The notes: a model not told the origin generated them from the sequence alone. Counted from the first letter of the stretch, positions 32,651 to 42,079 are shown. The stretch: 64,000 bases of DNA from Kitasatospora sp. GAS204B (GCF_029892155.1 NZ_JARZAG010000001.1:372001-436000); one strand, 5' to 3'. A program made the numbers and translations.

Positions 32651-34048
32651 ATGCCTGTGCAGGTACCAGGTGAAAGCAGCAGAGCGGTGGCGGAGCGACC
32701 TTCCCGGCGGCGGGGCAAGGGTGCTCGGCGGGCGGCCCGGCGCTCCAACTGGCGCGGCACCGCCTTCGCGCTGATCAAGGACACCACCAACACCTGCGTC
32801 GAGTACCGGGTCACCGGGCTGGCCGCCGAGGCCGCCTTCTTCACCCTGCTCTCGATCCCGCCGCTGCTGCTCTGCCTGGCCGGCACCCTCGGCTACCTGG
32901 ACGACCTGCTCGGCGCCGGCAGCATCCAGAAGCTCCAGCAGGACATCCTGTCGGCGGCCGGCACGGTGCTCTCGCCCTCCTCGATCGACGACACCGTGAA
33001 GCCGCTGCTGGCCAGCGTCTTCAACATGCCGCGCCCCGACCTGATCTCGATCGGCTTCGTGCTCTCGCTCTGGTCCGGCTCCCGGGCGCTGTACATCTTC
33101 ATCGACACCATCACCGTGATGTACGGGCTCGACGGCAAGCGCGGGATCGTGAAGACCCGCTCGCTGTCGCTGGCCCTGTACCTGGGCGCGCTGGTGATCG
33201 GCTCGCTGGTGCTGCCGCTGCTGATCGCCGGCCCCGGCCTGGTGGTCTCGGCGGTGCCCAGCATCGGCGGCGTGGTCAACGCGCTCTACTGGCCGGTCGC
33301 GATCCTGCTGCTGATCGTCTTCCTGACCACGCTCTACCACCTGTCCGTCCCGGCCAGCACGCCGTGGCGCGAGGACATCCCCGGCGCGCTGGTCGCGCTC
33401 GGCATGCTGGTGGTCTGCAGCGTGCTGCTGCGGCTCTACCTGGTCCACTCGGTCGAGGGCAAGACCGTCTACGGCTCGCTGGCCGCACCGGTCGCCGTGC
33501 TGCTGTGGATCTTCGTGGTGGCGCTCGCGGTGCTGATCGGCGCCGCGATGAACGCCGCGATAGACCGCCGGTGGCCCAGCGTGGAGACCGCCGACGCGCG
33601 CGCCGAGAACGAGCGGGCCAGCGAGCAGGTGGCCGCCGCCCTGGTCCGCGAGGTCACCGCCCGGCGGGCCGCCGAACGGGCACTGCGAGCGCGCGAACTG
33701 GGGCTGGCCGAAGGCATCGAGGACGAGGACACGGACGCGGACGAGGGGGACGAGGCGCCCGCCGAGTACCCCGAGCGGTGGGCCGACTTCCTGGCGCCCG
33801 GCGACGTGCGCGGGCGCCTGGGCGGGACGCGCAAGCGCTGGCGGCGCACACCGCCGCCGACCCCGGACAGCGACCGCCCCGCGCCCCGGCCGCCGCACCG
33901 CCCGGTCGAGGCGCAGGACCCCGCCGGACACCCGGCCGAGCACCCCGCCCAGCCGTGGGCGTCGGACGGACGGTTCCCCGGCGAGCTGGGGCCGGTGGAC
34001 TCGGCGCTGCCGACCCACCCGCCGCGGCCGCCGTGGGACGGCGGCTGA
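32651..34048 (+). CDS. YihY/BrkB-family membrane protein
   Basis: A 465-residue membrane protein of the YihY (virulence factor BrkB) family, with about six to seven helices between residues ~45 and ~300, including AAFFTLLSIPPLLLCLAG, FVLSLWSGSRALYIFIDTI and VYGSLAAPVAVLLWIFVVAL. The molecular activity of the family is not settled. The last ~150 residues are charged, then Pro-rich and presumably cytoplasmic; this tail is longer than in most family members. ATG 32651 is used. It is convergent with the glycosyltransferase. Confidence 0.9.
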   Translation: MPVQVPGESSRAVAERPSRRRGKGARRAARRSNWRGTAFALIKDTTNTCVEYRVTGLAAEAAFFTLLSIPPLLLCLAGTLGYLDDLLGAGSIQKLQQDILSAAGTVLSPSSIDDTVKPLLASVFNMPRPDLISIGFVLSLWSGSRALYIFIDTITVMYGLDGKRGIVKTRSLSLALYLGALVIGSLVLPLLIAGPGLVVSAVPSIGGVVNALYWPVAILLLIVFLTTLYHLSVPASTPWREDIPGALVALGMLVVCSVLLRLYLVHSVEGKTVYGSLAAPVAVLLWIFVVALAVLIGAAMNAAIDRRWPSVETADARAENERASEQVAAALVREVTARRAAERALRARELGLAEGIEDEDTDADEGDEAPAEYPERWADFLAPGDVRGRLGGTRKRWRRTPPPTPDSDRPAPRPPHRPVEAQDPAGHPAEHPAQPWASDGRFPGELGPVDSALPTHPPRPPWDGG

Positions 34049-34078
34049 GGTCGGGGACGGGACCTGGGACCGCCCGCC

Positions 34079-35380
34079 TCAGCCGAGCGAACCGACCAGC
34101 TCGGCGATCGCCTCCAGCGGTCGGTGCGCGGCGAGTTCGGCGGCCAGCTCCCGGGTGTTGGCACGGTAGTCCGGGTGGCCCAGCACCCGCTCGACGGCCT
34201 CCCGCAGTTCCACCTGCGTCGGCCGGCCGGTCCGCAGGTCGACCCCGACCCCGCGCCAGGCCACCCGGGCCGCCACCTCCGGCTTGTCCTCGCTGTCGCC
34301 GGCGACCACCAGCGGCACCCCGAACGCCAGCGCGGTGTGCACCCCGCCGTAACCGCCGTTGCTGACCAGTACGTCGGCGTGCGGCAGCAGGCGGTCGAAC
34401 GGGACGTACCCGGTGGCCCGGACATTGCTCGGCAGGCCGCCGAGCTCCGCGGCGAGCAGCTCGGGGCCGTCGGGGCGGCTGGTGGCGGCGACCACGAACA
34501 GGTCGGGGCGGTCGGCCAGGGCCCGCACCGCGGGGGCCACCAGGGCGGTCAGATCGTCGTTGGCCAGCGTCCCTTGGGTGACCACCACCACGGACCGGGC
34601 GTCCGCCAGTTCCTCCCACCAGTCGGGGAGTTCCGCCTCCTCACCGCGCTGCGGCGACAGCGCGCCGATGAACCGGAGCGAGGCCGGCGCGTCACTGCGC
34701 GGGTACTCGAAGCCGGGCACGGTCAGTTGCAGGTAGTGGTCGGGCACGGTGACCGCGGCGTCCAGCCGGGGACCCGGCGGCAGCGCGGCCCCGACGGTGG
34801 CGAAGACCTCGGCCGCGTACCGGCGCAGCGGTTCGCCGCGCTGCGCCGCCTGGGCGTTCAGTTCCCGGTTGCGGGCCAGCCCCTGCGGCCCGGCCAGGGG
34901 TGCCAGCGCGAGCCCGAACGGCGCGGTGTCCGCGCTCTGCAGCATCGGCGGTGCGACCCCGATGCCGATCACGGCCGGCCGCTCGTCGCGCGGGTGGGCC
35001 AGCGCGAGGGCCAGCGCTCCGTGGAAGAAGGAGTCGTGGAGCACCGCCGTGGCCGGGAAGGTCTCGAGCAGCGCGCGCAGCGCCCGGTACTGCGCGGGCA
35101 CCGGATCGATGAAGATGTGCTGGGCGTCGAAGGCCAGCCGCTGGGGCCCCGGCGGCAGTTCGGCCCGCCCTGGGAAGTAGTCGTCGATCCGCCGGTCGTC
35201 GAAGTCCGCCTCGGGTGGCAGTGCGACGAACCGTGCCCCGGTGGCCTCGGCGGACTTCGCGAACCGTGCCCCACCGAGGAAGACGACCTCGTGCCCGCGC
35301 CGTACCAGGTCGGCGGTGATGGCGAGCAGCGGAACGGTGTGCCCGTGCGCGGGCATGGCGGCTGTGATGATCCGGGACAT
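34079..35380 (-). CDS. GT1-family (macrolide-type) glycosyltransferase
   Basis: A 433-residue GT-B enzyme that transfers sugar from a nucleotide donor to a small lipophilic acceptor. The N-terminal acceptor domain begins MSRIITAAMPAHGHTVPLL. The C-terminal donor site shows VTQGTLAN and the UGT signature region FDRLLPHADVLVSNGGYGGV, then ALAFGVPLVVAGDSEDKPEV. Relatives inactivate macrolides or decorate natural products. No biosynthetic genes are nearby, so a detoxification role is more likely. ATG 35380 fits the family N-terminus better than 35395. Confidence 0.88.
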   Translation of the reverse strand: MSRIITAAMPAHGHTVPLLAITADLVRRGHEVVFLGGARFAKSAEATGARFVALPPEADFDDRRIDDYFPGRAELPPGPQRLAFDAQHIFIDPVPAQYRALRALLETFPATAVLHDSFFHGALALALAHPRDERPAVIGIGVAPPMLQSADTAPFGLALAPLAGPQGLARNRELNAQAAQRGEPLRRYAAEVFATVGAALPPGPRLDAAVTVPDHYLQLTVPGFEYPRSDAPASLRFIGALSPQRGEEAELPDWWEELADARSVVVVTQGTLANDDLTALVAPAVRALADRPDLFVVAATSRPDGPELLAAELGGLPSNVRATGYVPFDRLLPHADVLVSNGGYGGVHTALAFGVPLVVAGDSEDKPEVAARVAWRGVGVDLRTGRPTQVELREAVERVLGHPDYRANTRELAAELAAHRPLEAIAELVGSLG

Positions 35381-35710
35381 GCGGGACCCCCCCAAGGTGC
35401 GTATCGACCCGCTCCGGGCTGCGGGCGGGCCGGCACGAAGCTAGGAGGCCACGCTAAACGATCTATAAACACCGGACCTGCGGCGATTGCGGTTAATTCG
35501 GCTGCGGGGCGGGGCGGACTGCCCTAGGCTGCCCGCGCAGGTGACCGGCTCGACGAAGCGAAGCAGGAGGTGGGCCCGATGACCGACATTGCCGCCACGG
35601 CTGCCCTGGGCAGCACTCGGACCCTCCGCTCCCGCCCGGTGACCGGCTGACGATCGTTCAGCCCCCGGGATCGGGATCGCCCCGCATTCCTCCCGAAGGG
35701 CTTCACCGCG
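35381..35710. other. Intergenic region between glycosyltransferase and rsgA
   Basis: The region is AT-richer than its surroundings around 35450-35475 (CTATAAACAC), the likely promoter zone of the divergent genes. It contains a short open frame with a strong ribosome site (35579-35650). No clear operator or hairpin stands out. Confidence 0.4.
35579..35650 (+). CDS. Candidate 23-residue upstream ORF before rsgA
   Basis: ATG 35579 follows AGGAGG with a spacing near 8 and opens a 23-codon frame beginning MTDIAATAALGSTRTL and ending at TGA 35648-35650. The strong ribosome site is the main support. It may be a leader peptide for rsgA, whose own TTG start 60 bases on has a weak site, or an unrelated small protein. 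No family is recognised. Confidence 0.4.
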   Translation: MTDIAATAALGSTRTLRSRPVTG

Positions 35711-36832
35711 TTGTTCGACGCAACTTCCGCTGTTCCCAATGCTGTTCCCCCTGCCGCTCCCGCTGCTCCCGCCGGCCTGTCCCGCTACGGCTGGACCGCT
35801 GAGCTCGACCGGCTCTTCGCCCCGCTCGCCGAAGCGGGACTCACCCCCGGCCGGCTCGCCCGGGTCGACCGCGGCCGGGCCGACGTGCTGGTGGCCGACC
35901 CCGACACCGGCGAGGTCCGCACGATTCGCGCCGACACCCGCCCGATCGCCGGCGCCGAGACCGTCGAGAACCCGTGCACCGGGGACTGGGTGGCGCTCGA
36001 CCTGGCCGCCCAACCGCTGCCGGCCGTCGGTGCGTTGCTGCCGCGCACCACCGCGATCGTCCGCAAGAGCGCCGGCAAGGCCTCCGAGGGCCAGGTGCTG
36101 GCTGCCAACGTGGACACCGTGCTGATCGCCGTCTCGCTCGCGGTCGACCCCGACCTGGGTCGGGTCGAGCGCTTCGTCGCGCTCGCCTGGGAGAGCGGTG
36201 CCCAGCCGCTGGTCGCCCTCACCAAGGCCGACCTGGCGTCGGACGCCGAGTTCATCCGGGAGGACGTCGAGCGGGCCGCGCCCGGCGTCACCGTCCTGGT
36301 GGTCAGTGCCGGGACCGGGGCCGGGCTGGACGAGCTGCGCGCCGCTCTGGGGACCACCACGACGGCGCTGATCGGTCAGTCCGGCGCCGGAAAGTCCACA
36401 CTCACCAACGCGCTGACGGGTGCTGAGGTGATGACCGTTCAGCGCACCCGCGACGCCGACCAGAAGGGCCGGCACACCACCACCACGCGCGAGCTGTTCG
36501 CGTTGCCCGGCGGCGGCGTGCTGATCGACACGCCGGGGCTGCGCGGCGTCGGCCTCTACGGTGGCGAGGGCCTGGCCCACGCGTTCGCGGAGATCGAGGA
36601 ACTCGGCGAGCGCTGCCGCTTCCAGGACTGCTCCCACACCACCGAGCCCGGCTGCGCCGTCCGGGCCGCCCTCGCCGACGGCACCCTCCCGCAGCGGCGG
36701 ATGGAGAGCTACCTCAAGCTCCAGCGCGAGAACGCGTGGATCGCCTCGCGGACGGACGCCCGCCTGGCGGCGCAGCGCGCGCGCCTCTGGAAGCTCCGCA
36801 GCAAGGGATCCCGGGACCGCGTGCGACCGTGA
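35711..36832 (+). CDS. rsgA: Ribosome small-subunit GTPase RsgA
   Basis: A 373-residue circularly permuted GTPase that aids late 30S ribosome assembly. An N-terminal OB-type domain (about 40-105) is followed by the permuted G domain: TKAD (G4) near 170, GQSGAGKST (G1) near 221, DTPG (G3), then the zinc-binding tail CRFQDCSHTTEPGC near 302-316. The start is TTG 35711, supported by frame and length; an ATG would require truncation. It is slightly longer than typical because of an Ala/Pro-rich N-terminus. Confidence 0.95.
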   Translation: MFDATSAVPNAVPPAAPAAPAGLSRYGWTAELDRLFAPLAEAGLTPGRLARVDRGRADVLVADPDTGEVRTIRADTRPIAGAETVENPCTGDWVALDLAAQPLPAVGALLPRTTAIVRKSAGKASEGQVLAANVDTVLIAVSLAVDPDLGRVERFVALAWESGAQPLVALTKADLASDAEFIREDVERAAPGVTVLVVSAGTGAGLDELRAALGTTTTALIGQSGAGKSTLTNALTGAEVMTVQRTRDADQKGRHTTTTRELFALPGGGVLIDTPGLRGVGLYGGEGLAHAFAEIEELGERCRFQDCSHTTEPGCAVRAALADGTLPQRRMESYLKLQRENAWIASRTDARLAAQRARLWKLRSKGSRDRVRP

Positions 36833-36923
36833 GCGGGCGCTCCGGGCCGGGGTCGTGCGCCGGGGCCGTGCGCTGGCGCGGACCCGGCCCGGAGCTGTCA
36901 GCGGGGTGCCCTAGGTTTCTCGG

Positions 36924-37517
36924 ATGACCAACGACGAGGAAGCCGTCTGGCGCAGGTTCGCCGATCTCCTGCCGCCCGCCGAGGCCGAGGAGGTCTACGA
37001 CTGCTGGGTCATCGCCGAGTACGAGGCCGGACTCAGGACGCTGATCAGCGTCCTGACCGAGCGGCGGATCGCGATCGGTGCGGTGACCCGGGTCGAGATC
37101 GCGGTGGAGGCGGAGAGCTTGGGCGAGTGGCCCGAGCCGCTCGGGCCACTGCTGCGCGAGGTGCTCGAGGCCGGCGCAGAGACCGGCGTTCAGGGCGGCG
37201 TGCAGCTGATCGAGCGCGTCGACCGCGAGCCGATCGCCAGGGCGGAGTACCTGCTGGTCCCGTGGATCGGCTGCACCGGGTGCGGCCAGGTGCTCGCCCG
37301 CGCCCACGTCCTGGAGGAGTGGGGCAAGCTCTCGCACAACGCCGAGCAGTACCAGATCCTGGCGCCCGGGCTGGGCGCCACCGTGCGCACGTTCGAGTGC
37401 GACCAGGCATGGGAGGCGTACACCGCCCTCGCAGAGTCCTGCCCCGGTCCGGCCGCTCCCGGTCCGGCCGCGCCGGGGGCAGCCGCGCCTCACACGGCCA
37501 TGTCCGATTTCCGCTAG
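36924..37517 (+). CDS. Hypothetical protein, 197 aa
   Basis: Not recognised. A soluble, acidic protein with an N-terminal helical region (DEEAVWRRFADLLPPAEAEE), a middle helix-rich part, a CTGC motif near residue 116 and a C-terminal Ala/Pro tail of ~30 residues. The CxxC could bind metal or be redox-active, but partner cysteines are few. It lies between rsgA and the Ada-AlkA gene in the same direction, 91 and 33 bases away, so may be cotranscribed with the repair gene. Confidence 0.65.
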   Translation: MTNDEEAVWRRFADLLPPAEAEEVYDCWVIAEYEAGLRTLISVLTERRIAIGAVTRVEIAVEAESLGEWPEPLGPLLREVLEAGAETGVQGGVQLIERVDREPIARAEYLLVPWIGCTGCGQVLARAHVLEEWGKLSHNAEQYQILAPGLGATVRTFECDQAWEAYTALAESCPGPAAPGPAAPGAAAPHTAMSDFR

Positions 37518-37550
37518 GTCTGGGCCCGGGCGGGGCGCAGACTGGACAGC

Positions 37551-39041
37551 GTGATCGATGACGAGACGCGCTACCGAGCCGTGGACAGCCGCGACGCCCG
37601 GTTCGACGGGGTGTTCTTCACGGCGGTGACCAGCACCGGGATCTACTGCCGGCCGAGCTGCCCGGCGGTCACGCCCAAGCGGGCCAACTGCACCTTCTAC
37701 CCCACGGCCGCCGCCGCCCAGGGCGCCGGCTTCCGGGCCTGCCGGCGCTGCCGGCCGGACTCGGTGCCGGGCTCGCCGGAGTGGAACCACCGCGCCGACC
37801 TGGTCGGCCGCGCGATGCGGCTGATCGGGGACGGCGTGGTGGACCGCGAGGGCGTCGCCGGGCTGGCCACCCGGCTCGGCTACAGCGCACGGCAGTTGCA
37901 GCGGCAGCTGACCGCCGAACTCGGTGCCGGACCGATCGCGCTGGCCCGCGCCCAGCGCGCGCAGGCCGCCCGGGTGCTCCTGCAGACCACCGAACTGCCG
38001 GTCACGGAGGTGGCTTTCGCGGCCGGCTTAGCGTCCGTGCGGCAGTTCAACGACACCGTGCGCGAGGTGTACGACCGCACCCCGAGCGGCCTGCGGGCGG
38101 AGGTGCGCGGGCGGGCCGGGCGGCCGGGCGGTGCCGGCCCCGGCAGCCTGAGCCTGCGGCTGGCCTACCGCGGCGCGATCGACACCGAGCACCTGATGGA
38201 CTTCCTCGCGCTGCGCGCCGTCCCCGGCGTCGAGGAGGTCGTGCCGGGACGGCGCGGTGTGCGCAGCTACCGCCGGACGCTCGCGCTGCCGCACGGGCGG
38301 GCCATCGCCGAGGTGGACACCCTCGCACCCGGCGAGCGAGCCGACCGCGGCTGGCTGGACTGCCGGCTCCAGCTGACCGACCTGCGCGACCTGACCACCG
38401 CCGTGCACCGGCTGCGCGCGCTCTTCGACCTGGACGCCGACCCACAGGCGGTGGCCGAGCAGCTCGGCCGGCACGCCGCGCTCGGCCCGCTCGTCGCCCG
38501 CCGCCCCGGACTGCGCTCGCCCGGGCACGTCGACCCGCACGAGCTGGCGGTGCGGGCCGTGCTCGGCCAGCAGATCACCGTGGCCGCCGCCCGCACCCTG
38601 GCCGGCCGCCTCGCCGCCCGGTACGGCACGGTGCTCGGCGAGCCGAGCGGTGGGCTCACCGTGCTCTTCCCGACCGCCGAGGCACTGGCCACCGCCGACC
38701 CGGCCGACCTCGCGATGCCGGTCTCCCGGCAGAACGCGCTGCGCGGCCTGTGCGCCGCGCTCGCGGACGGCAGCGTCCGGCTGGACCCCGGCGTCGACCG
38801 CGAACAGGCCGCGGCACAGCTCCTCGCGCTGCGCGGCATCGGCCCCTGGACCGTCGGCTACCTGCGGATGCGGGCGCTCGGCGACCCGGACGTCTTCCTG
38901 CCCGGCGATGTCGGCGTGCGCCACGGCCTGCAGCGCCTGGGCCTGTCCGGCGACCCGAAGGCCGCGGCGCTGGTGGCGGCGGAGTGGGCACCGTGGCGCT
39001 CCTACGCGGTGCACCAACTGTGGGCGCTGACGGGGGAGTAG
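37551..39041 (+). CDS. Ada-type regulator fused to AlkA DNA-3-methyladenine glycosylase
   Basis: A 496-residue DNA alkylation repair protein. Residues 1-75 are the Ada methyl-phosphotriester zinc domain (IYCRPSCP and FRACRRCRPD give four Cys). Residues ~80-185 are an AraC helix-turn-helix (TRLGYSARQLQRQLTAELG). Residues ~200-496 are an AlkA N-domain and a helix-hairpin-helix-GPD glycosylase (ALRGIGPWTVGYLRMRALGD with the catalytic Asp in FLPGDVG). The protein can sense methylated DNA and excise damaged bases; this fusion is known in actinobacteria. GTG 37551 is the start. Confidence 0.93.
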   Translation: MIDDETRYRAVDSRDARFDGVFFTAVTSTGIYCRPSCPAVTPKRANCTFYPTAAAAQGAGFRACRRCRPDSVPGSPEWNHRADLVGRAMRLIGDGVVDREGVAGLATRLGYSARQLQRQLTAELGAGPIALARAQRAQAARVLLQTTELPVTEVAFAAGLASVRQFNDTVREVYDRTPSGLRAEVRGRAGRPGGAGPGSLSLRLAYRGAIDTEHLMDFLALRAVPGVEEVVPGRRGVRSYRRTLALPHGRAIAEVDTLAPGERADRGWLDCRLQLTDLRDLTTAVHRLRALFDLDADPQAVAEQLGRHAALGPLVARRPGLRSPGHVDPHELAVRAVLGQQITVAAARTLAGRLAARYGTVLGEPSGGLTVLFPTAEALATADPADLAMPVSRQNALRGLCAALADGSVRLDPGVDREQAAAQLLALRGIGPWTVGYLRMRALGDPDVFLPGDVGVRHGLQRLGLSGDPKAAALVAAEWAPWRSYAVHQLWALTGE

Positions 39042-39071
39042 CAGGCTTACGCGGCTCAGGCCGCGCCGGTC

Positions 39072-39599
39072 TCAGTCCTCGTCCGGTGCCGTCGCGGTCG
39101 CGCCGGCCAGGGCCTGGGCCAGCCGGTCCAGGCCCGGCAGCGCCGCCATCACCGCGTCGTGGTCGGCCGGGGAGAGGGTGGCCAACGCACCGGCGATCCG
39201 GCGCTCGTGGGCGCGCTGCCAGTCCTCCAACTGCTGGTGGCCGGCCTCGGTCAGCGCGATCCGGGCGGTGCGGCGGTCGCCGGGGTCGGCCTGGCGGTCC
39301 ACGAACCCCGCGTCCAGCAACTTGCCGACCAGCCCGCTGACGGTGTTCGGCGCCAACCGCTGCCGAGCCGCCAACTCGCCGACCCGCAGCGGCGCGGCCG
39401 CCAGCGTCTGGAGCAGCTCGACCTGCGCCATCGGCAGCGACTCCCACGGGTAGTCGGTCCGGATGCTGCTGCGCAACGCCCGCCGCAGCCGGGTCACCAC
39501 GTCGGTCAACCGCTGGGCGCGCTCGATGGCCGGCGCCTCGTCGGGCCCGGCGGCGTTGGGCAGGTCGCTGGAGGGCGCAGGGCTGGACGGGGCGGGCAT
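39072..39599 (-). CDS. MarR-family regulator
   Basis: A 175-residue winged-helix repressor. LPMAQVELLQTLAAAPLRVG, LAARQRLAPNTVSGLVGKLL (recognition helix) and VDRQADPGDRRTARIALTEAG (wing) are typical. The ATG at 39599 is used; the frame is open to 39779, across the terminator. The first ~40 residues are Ala/Pro/Ser-rich and may be partly untranslated. No divergent target gene is adjacent; it is convergent with the Ada-AlkA gene. Confidence 0.88.
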   Translation of the reverse strand: MPAPSSPAPSSDLPNAAGPDEAPAIERAQRLTDVVTRLRRALRSSIRTDYPWESLPMAQVELLQTLAAAPLRVGELAARQRLAPNTVSGLVGKLLDAGFVDRQADPGDRRTARIALTEAGHQQLEDWQRAHERRIAGALATLSPADHDAVMAALPGLDRLAQALAGATATAPDED

Positions 39600-39643
39600 G
39601 GGGGACAGCGTATCCGGTCGGTCCTGGGTGGTTGCCGAGGCGG

Positions 39644-39701
39644 ACACGGCAGCGCGCCCGCCGATCCGGGGTCTGCCGGGCCGGCGGGCGCGCTGCCGTG
39701 T
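39644..39701 (-). terminator. Strong terminator after DUF3105-DUF305 operon
   Basis: A perfect 20-bp inverted repeat (39644-39663 with 39682-39701) with an 18-base loop, 46 bases after the DUF305 stop. It insulates this operon from the MarR gene downstream. Confidence 0.8.
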
Positions 39702-39747
39702 GTCGAGGTGTGCTGCGGTGTCCTTGTGGTGTTCTGCCGGTGGGCGG

Positions 39748-40476
39748 TCAGCTTCCCGGCGTCGGCAGCGGCTTCGCACCGCGCTCGGCGAGCATGCTGG
39801 TCATCAGCTGGATCTCCGAGGTCTGGGCGGTCACCATCGACTGCGCCAGTGCCTTCTCCACCGCGTTCTTCGCCAGGTCCACGTAGCCCTGCGCCATCGC
39901 GGCGCCGCCGGTGTGGTGCTGGACCATCAGCTGCAGGTAGAAGATCTCCGCCGGCGTGCCGCTGAGCTGCTGCAGCTGGGCGAGTTGGGCGTTGGTCGCC
40001 ATGCCGGGCATCAGCGAGCCGTCGTGCGCCTGGTAGGGCGCCATCTTCATCCAGGCCATCGGCGCGGCCGCGGAACTCTGGCTGAGCCCCCACTGGTTGA
40101 GCCAGCCCATCAGCATGCCGCGCTGGTTGGCCTGGGTGTTGATGATGTCGAAGGCCAGCCCGCGCACCTCGGCGTTGGACGTCCGGTCCCGGATGATGAA
40201 CGACATGTCGATCGCCTGCTGATGGTGCGTCGCCATGTCCCGCGCGAACCCCGCCTCCGGCGAGTCGGAGGCCGGTGCGGCCACCGCCGAACCCGACGCC
40301 GAGGACCCGCCCGCCACCAGGGCCGGCACGCCCAGGCAGAGCGCCACCACGGCTGCCAGCGCGGCCGGCCACCAGAGGGTGCGGCGGCGCTTGCCGGTGG
40401 GGGATGTGCCGAGTGCGGCCAGCTCGTCCGTCTCGCCGGTGCCCTCGTCCTCTTCGGGTGTCCGCGAGTCCGTCAT
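39748..40476 (-). CDS. DUF305 membrane-anchored protein
   Basis: A 242-residue protein with a cytoplasmic basic N-terminus, one transmembrane helix (about 37-56) and an external DUF305 four-helix (ferritin-like) domain. The two family motifs DMATHHQQAIDM and MVQHHTGGAAMA supply His/Met side chains that could bind metal, copper being the usual suggestion. ATG 40476 overlaps the stop of the DUF3105 gene (TGATG). The pair is common in actinobacteria; the exact job is unknown. Confidence 0.88.
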   Translation of the reverse strand: MTDSRTPEEDEGTGETDELAALGTSPTGKRRRTLWWPAALAAVVALCLGVPALVAGGSSASGSAVAAPASDSPEAGFARDMATHHQQAIDMSFIIRDRTSNAEVRGLAFDIINTQANQRGMLMGWLNQWGLSQSSAAAPMAWMKMAPYQAHDGSLMPGMATNAQLAQLQQLSGTPAEIFYLQLMVQHHTGGAAMAQGYVDLAKNAVEKALAQSMVTAQTSEIQLMTSMLAERGAKPLPTPGS

Positions 40477-41153
40477 CACATCTGCCCGTCGCTGCAGGAC
40501 GCGCCCGGCTCCTGGGTCTGCGGGCCCTGGACGTACTTGGTGAAGAACTCGTTGACCCGCGGGTCCGAGGCGCTGTCCACCACCAGCTGGGTGCCCCAGG
40601 CGCTGAGCGTGATGGTGCCCGACTCGGTCGGGTACGGGCTCATCATCGAGTAGGGGGTCACCTTGACCTTGTCCGACAGCGTCTTGACGTCGGCGGCGCT
40701 GGCCTTGGTGTTGTAGGTCACCCAGACCGCGCCGTGCTCCAGCGAGTGGACGGCGTGCTCGTTCTGCAGCGGCGTGGTGTAGACGTTGCCCATGCAGGTC
40801 TGCCAGACCGGGTTGTGGTCACCGCCGACCGGCGGCGTCATCGGGTAGTTGACCGGGGTCTGCACGTGGTTGCGGGTCAGGTTGCTCCAGGTCTTCACCC
40901 CGGGGATCGGCGCCTTCGCCGCGGCCACCTGCTTGTTGTGCTTGTCGTTGGCGTTCTTCACGATCAAGGTCGCGGTCACACCGGTACCGACGATCAGCAC
41001 GGCCGCCACCGAGATGGCGATCAGCTTCATGCGCTTCTCGCGCCGTTGCTCCTCGGCCCGCAACTTGGCGATCCGCTCGCGGCGGTCGGCCGCGTTCTGC
41101 TTGCCGCTCACCTTGTTGGTCTGCTTGCCGGTCTGCTTGGAGGCGGAACCCAC
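40476..41153 (-). CDS. DUF3105 membrane-anchored protein
   Basis: A 225-residue protein: Lys/Arg-rich cytoplasmic N-terminus (about 45 residues), a single transmembrane helix (LIAISVAAVLIVGTGVTATLI), then a DUF3105 domain outside with TCMGNVYTTPLQNEHAVHSL and EHGAVWVTY. The conserved His residues suggest metal binding. GTG 41153 is used because AGGAAG lies ~8 bases upstream; the frame is open to 41483. It is coupled to DUF305. Confidence 0.86.
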   Translation of the reverse strand: MGSASKQTGKQTNKVSGKQNAADRRERIAKLRAEEQRREKRMKLIAISVAAVLIVGTGVTATLIVKNANDKHNKQVAAAKAPIPGVKTWSNLTRNHVQTPVNYPMTPPVGGDHNPVWQTCMGNVYTTPLQNEHAVHSLEHGAVWVTYNTKASAADVKTLSDKVKVTPYSMMSPYPTESGTITLSAWGTQLVVDSASDPRVNEFFTKYVQGPQTQEPGASCSDGQM

Positions 41154-41292
41154 GGAAATCTTCCTTGTCCCCGCCGGTGCGCTGGGCACGGCGGAATGAG
41201 GTGTAGCAGGGGAGGGAGACCGCCGACCGGACGTCCGGCGCACGCCGCGAGGTTCGCGGCGGGTGCCCGGTGCCGGCTCGGCGTGGTTCCGC

Positions 41293-41880
41293 TCAGGTCC
41301 GATTGACCTGGAGCAGGTGGAGATCGGGAGCGGGCGCCGTCGGCAGGCCCGCGCTCGTGAAGCCGCTCGCCGCCGTCGGGCGGAATGTGGTCGGCAACGG
41401 CAGGCCGGCCGGGCCGGGTTGCGGCGGCGCATTGGGCAGTTGCGCTTCCTGGCCGCTGAACGGATGGCTGGAACAGCCGTCACCGGGCCTGGGGCCCGGG
41501 CCGTCGACGGTGCACAGGGTCAGCGGGGCGGGGAACTGCGCGGTGGTGGCCTGCGGGGAGGTGGCGCGCGTGTGCGCGGCGTGCGCGGTGTGGACGGCGC
41601 GGGCGGTGCGGGTGCCAGGAGTGGCGTCGGTCGGGGCCGGCGTGCCGGGGGCTGCGTCGAGTGCCGGGCCGACCGTCGGTCTGCTCGCCGGTCTGTTCGC
41701 GGGCCCGCTCGCCGGGCCGTTCGCCGATGGGGTCGCGGCCCGGGCCGAGCCCGCGCAGGGCAGCGTGACCAGCAGGGCGACCAGGAGACCGATCAGCGGG
41801 AGGACCAACGCCACGCCGCCCGGGTGGCCCGCGAATGCGGCGCTCCCCGGCTTCGGTCGGACAGGTCCTGGCGCGGTCAT
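41293..41880 (-). CDS. Secreted or membrane-anchored proline-rich protein
   Basis: Not assigned to a family. A 195-residue product with an N-terminal hydrophobic segment (LVLPLIGLLVALLVTLPCAG, about 25-45) that could be a signal peptide or anchor; a Pro/Ala/Thr-rich low-complexity middle; and a C-terminal part with two Cys (LTLCTVDGP, GDGCSSHPF) and a terminal PDLHLLQVNRT. ATG 41880 is used. It lies alone, 139 bases from the DUF3105 gene. Coding is supported by the ordered signal, cysteines and tail. Confidence 0.6.
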   Translation of the reverse strand: MTAPGPVRPKPGSAAFAGHPGGVALVLPLIGLLVALLVTLPCAGSARAATPSANGPASGPANRPASRPTVGPALDAAPGTPAPTDATPGTRTARAVHTAHAAHTRATSPQATTAQFPAPLTLCTVDGPGPRPGDGCSSHPFSGQEAQLPNAPPQPGPAGLPLPTTFRPTAASGFTSAGLPTAPAPDLHLLQVNRT

Positions 41881-42079
41881 GCGCACATATTAATCAGCCG
41901 GACGGCTTAAGCGGTCCCCCCGATCGGTCGCTACTTTCGGATTAATTCAGCGGCTCCTCGCCTGATCGGCGCCTTCGAGGCGAATCACCGGACAGCGACC
42001 GGCACCGTGGGCAGAATGACGAGGTGGCCCGCGCCCGCAGGTGACGGTACGCATGCCAGCCGAGACGAGGAGCCGACAG

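Noticed and set aside
32263..32673. Plus-strand frame with repeated VIAE units
   Set aside because: It is antisense to the leader peptide and exists because 12-bp repeats keep the frame open; no ribosome site.
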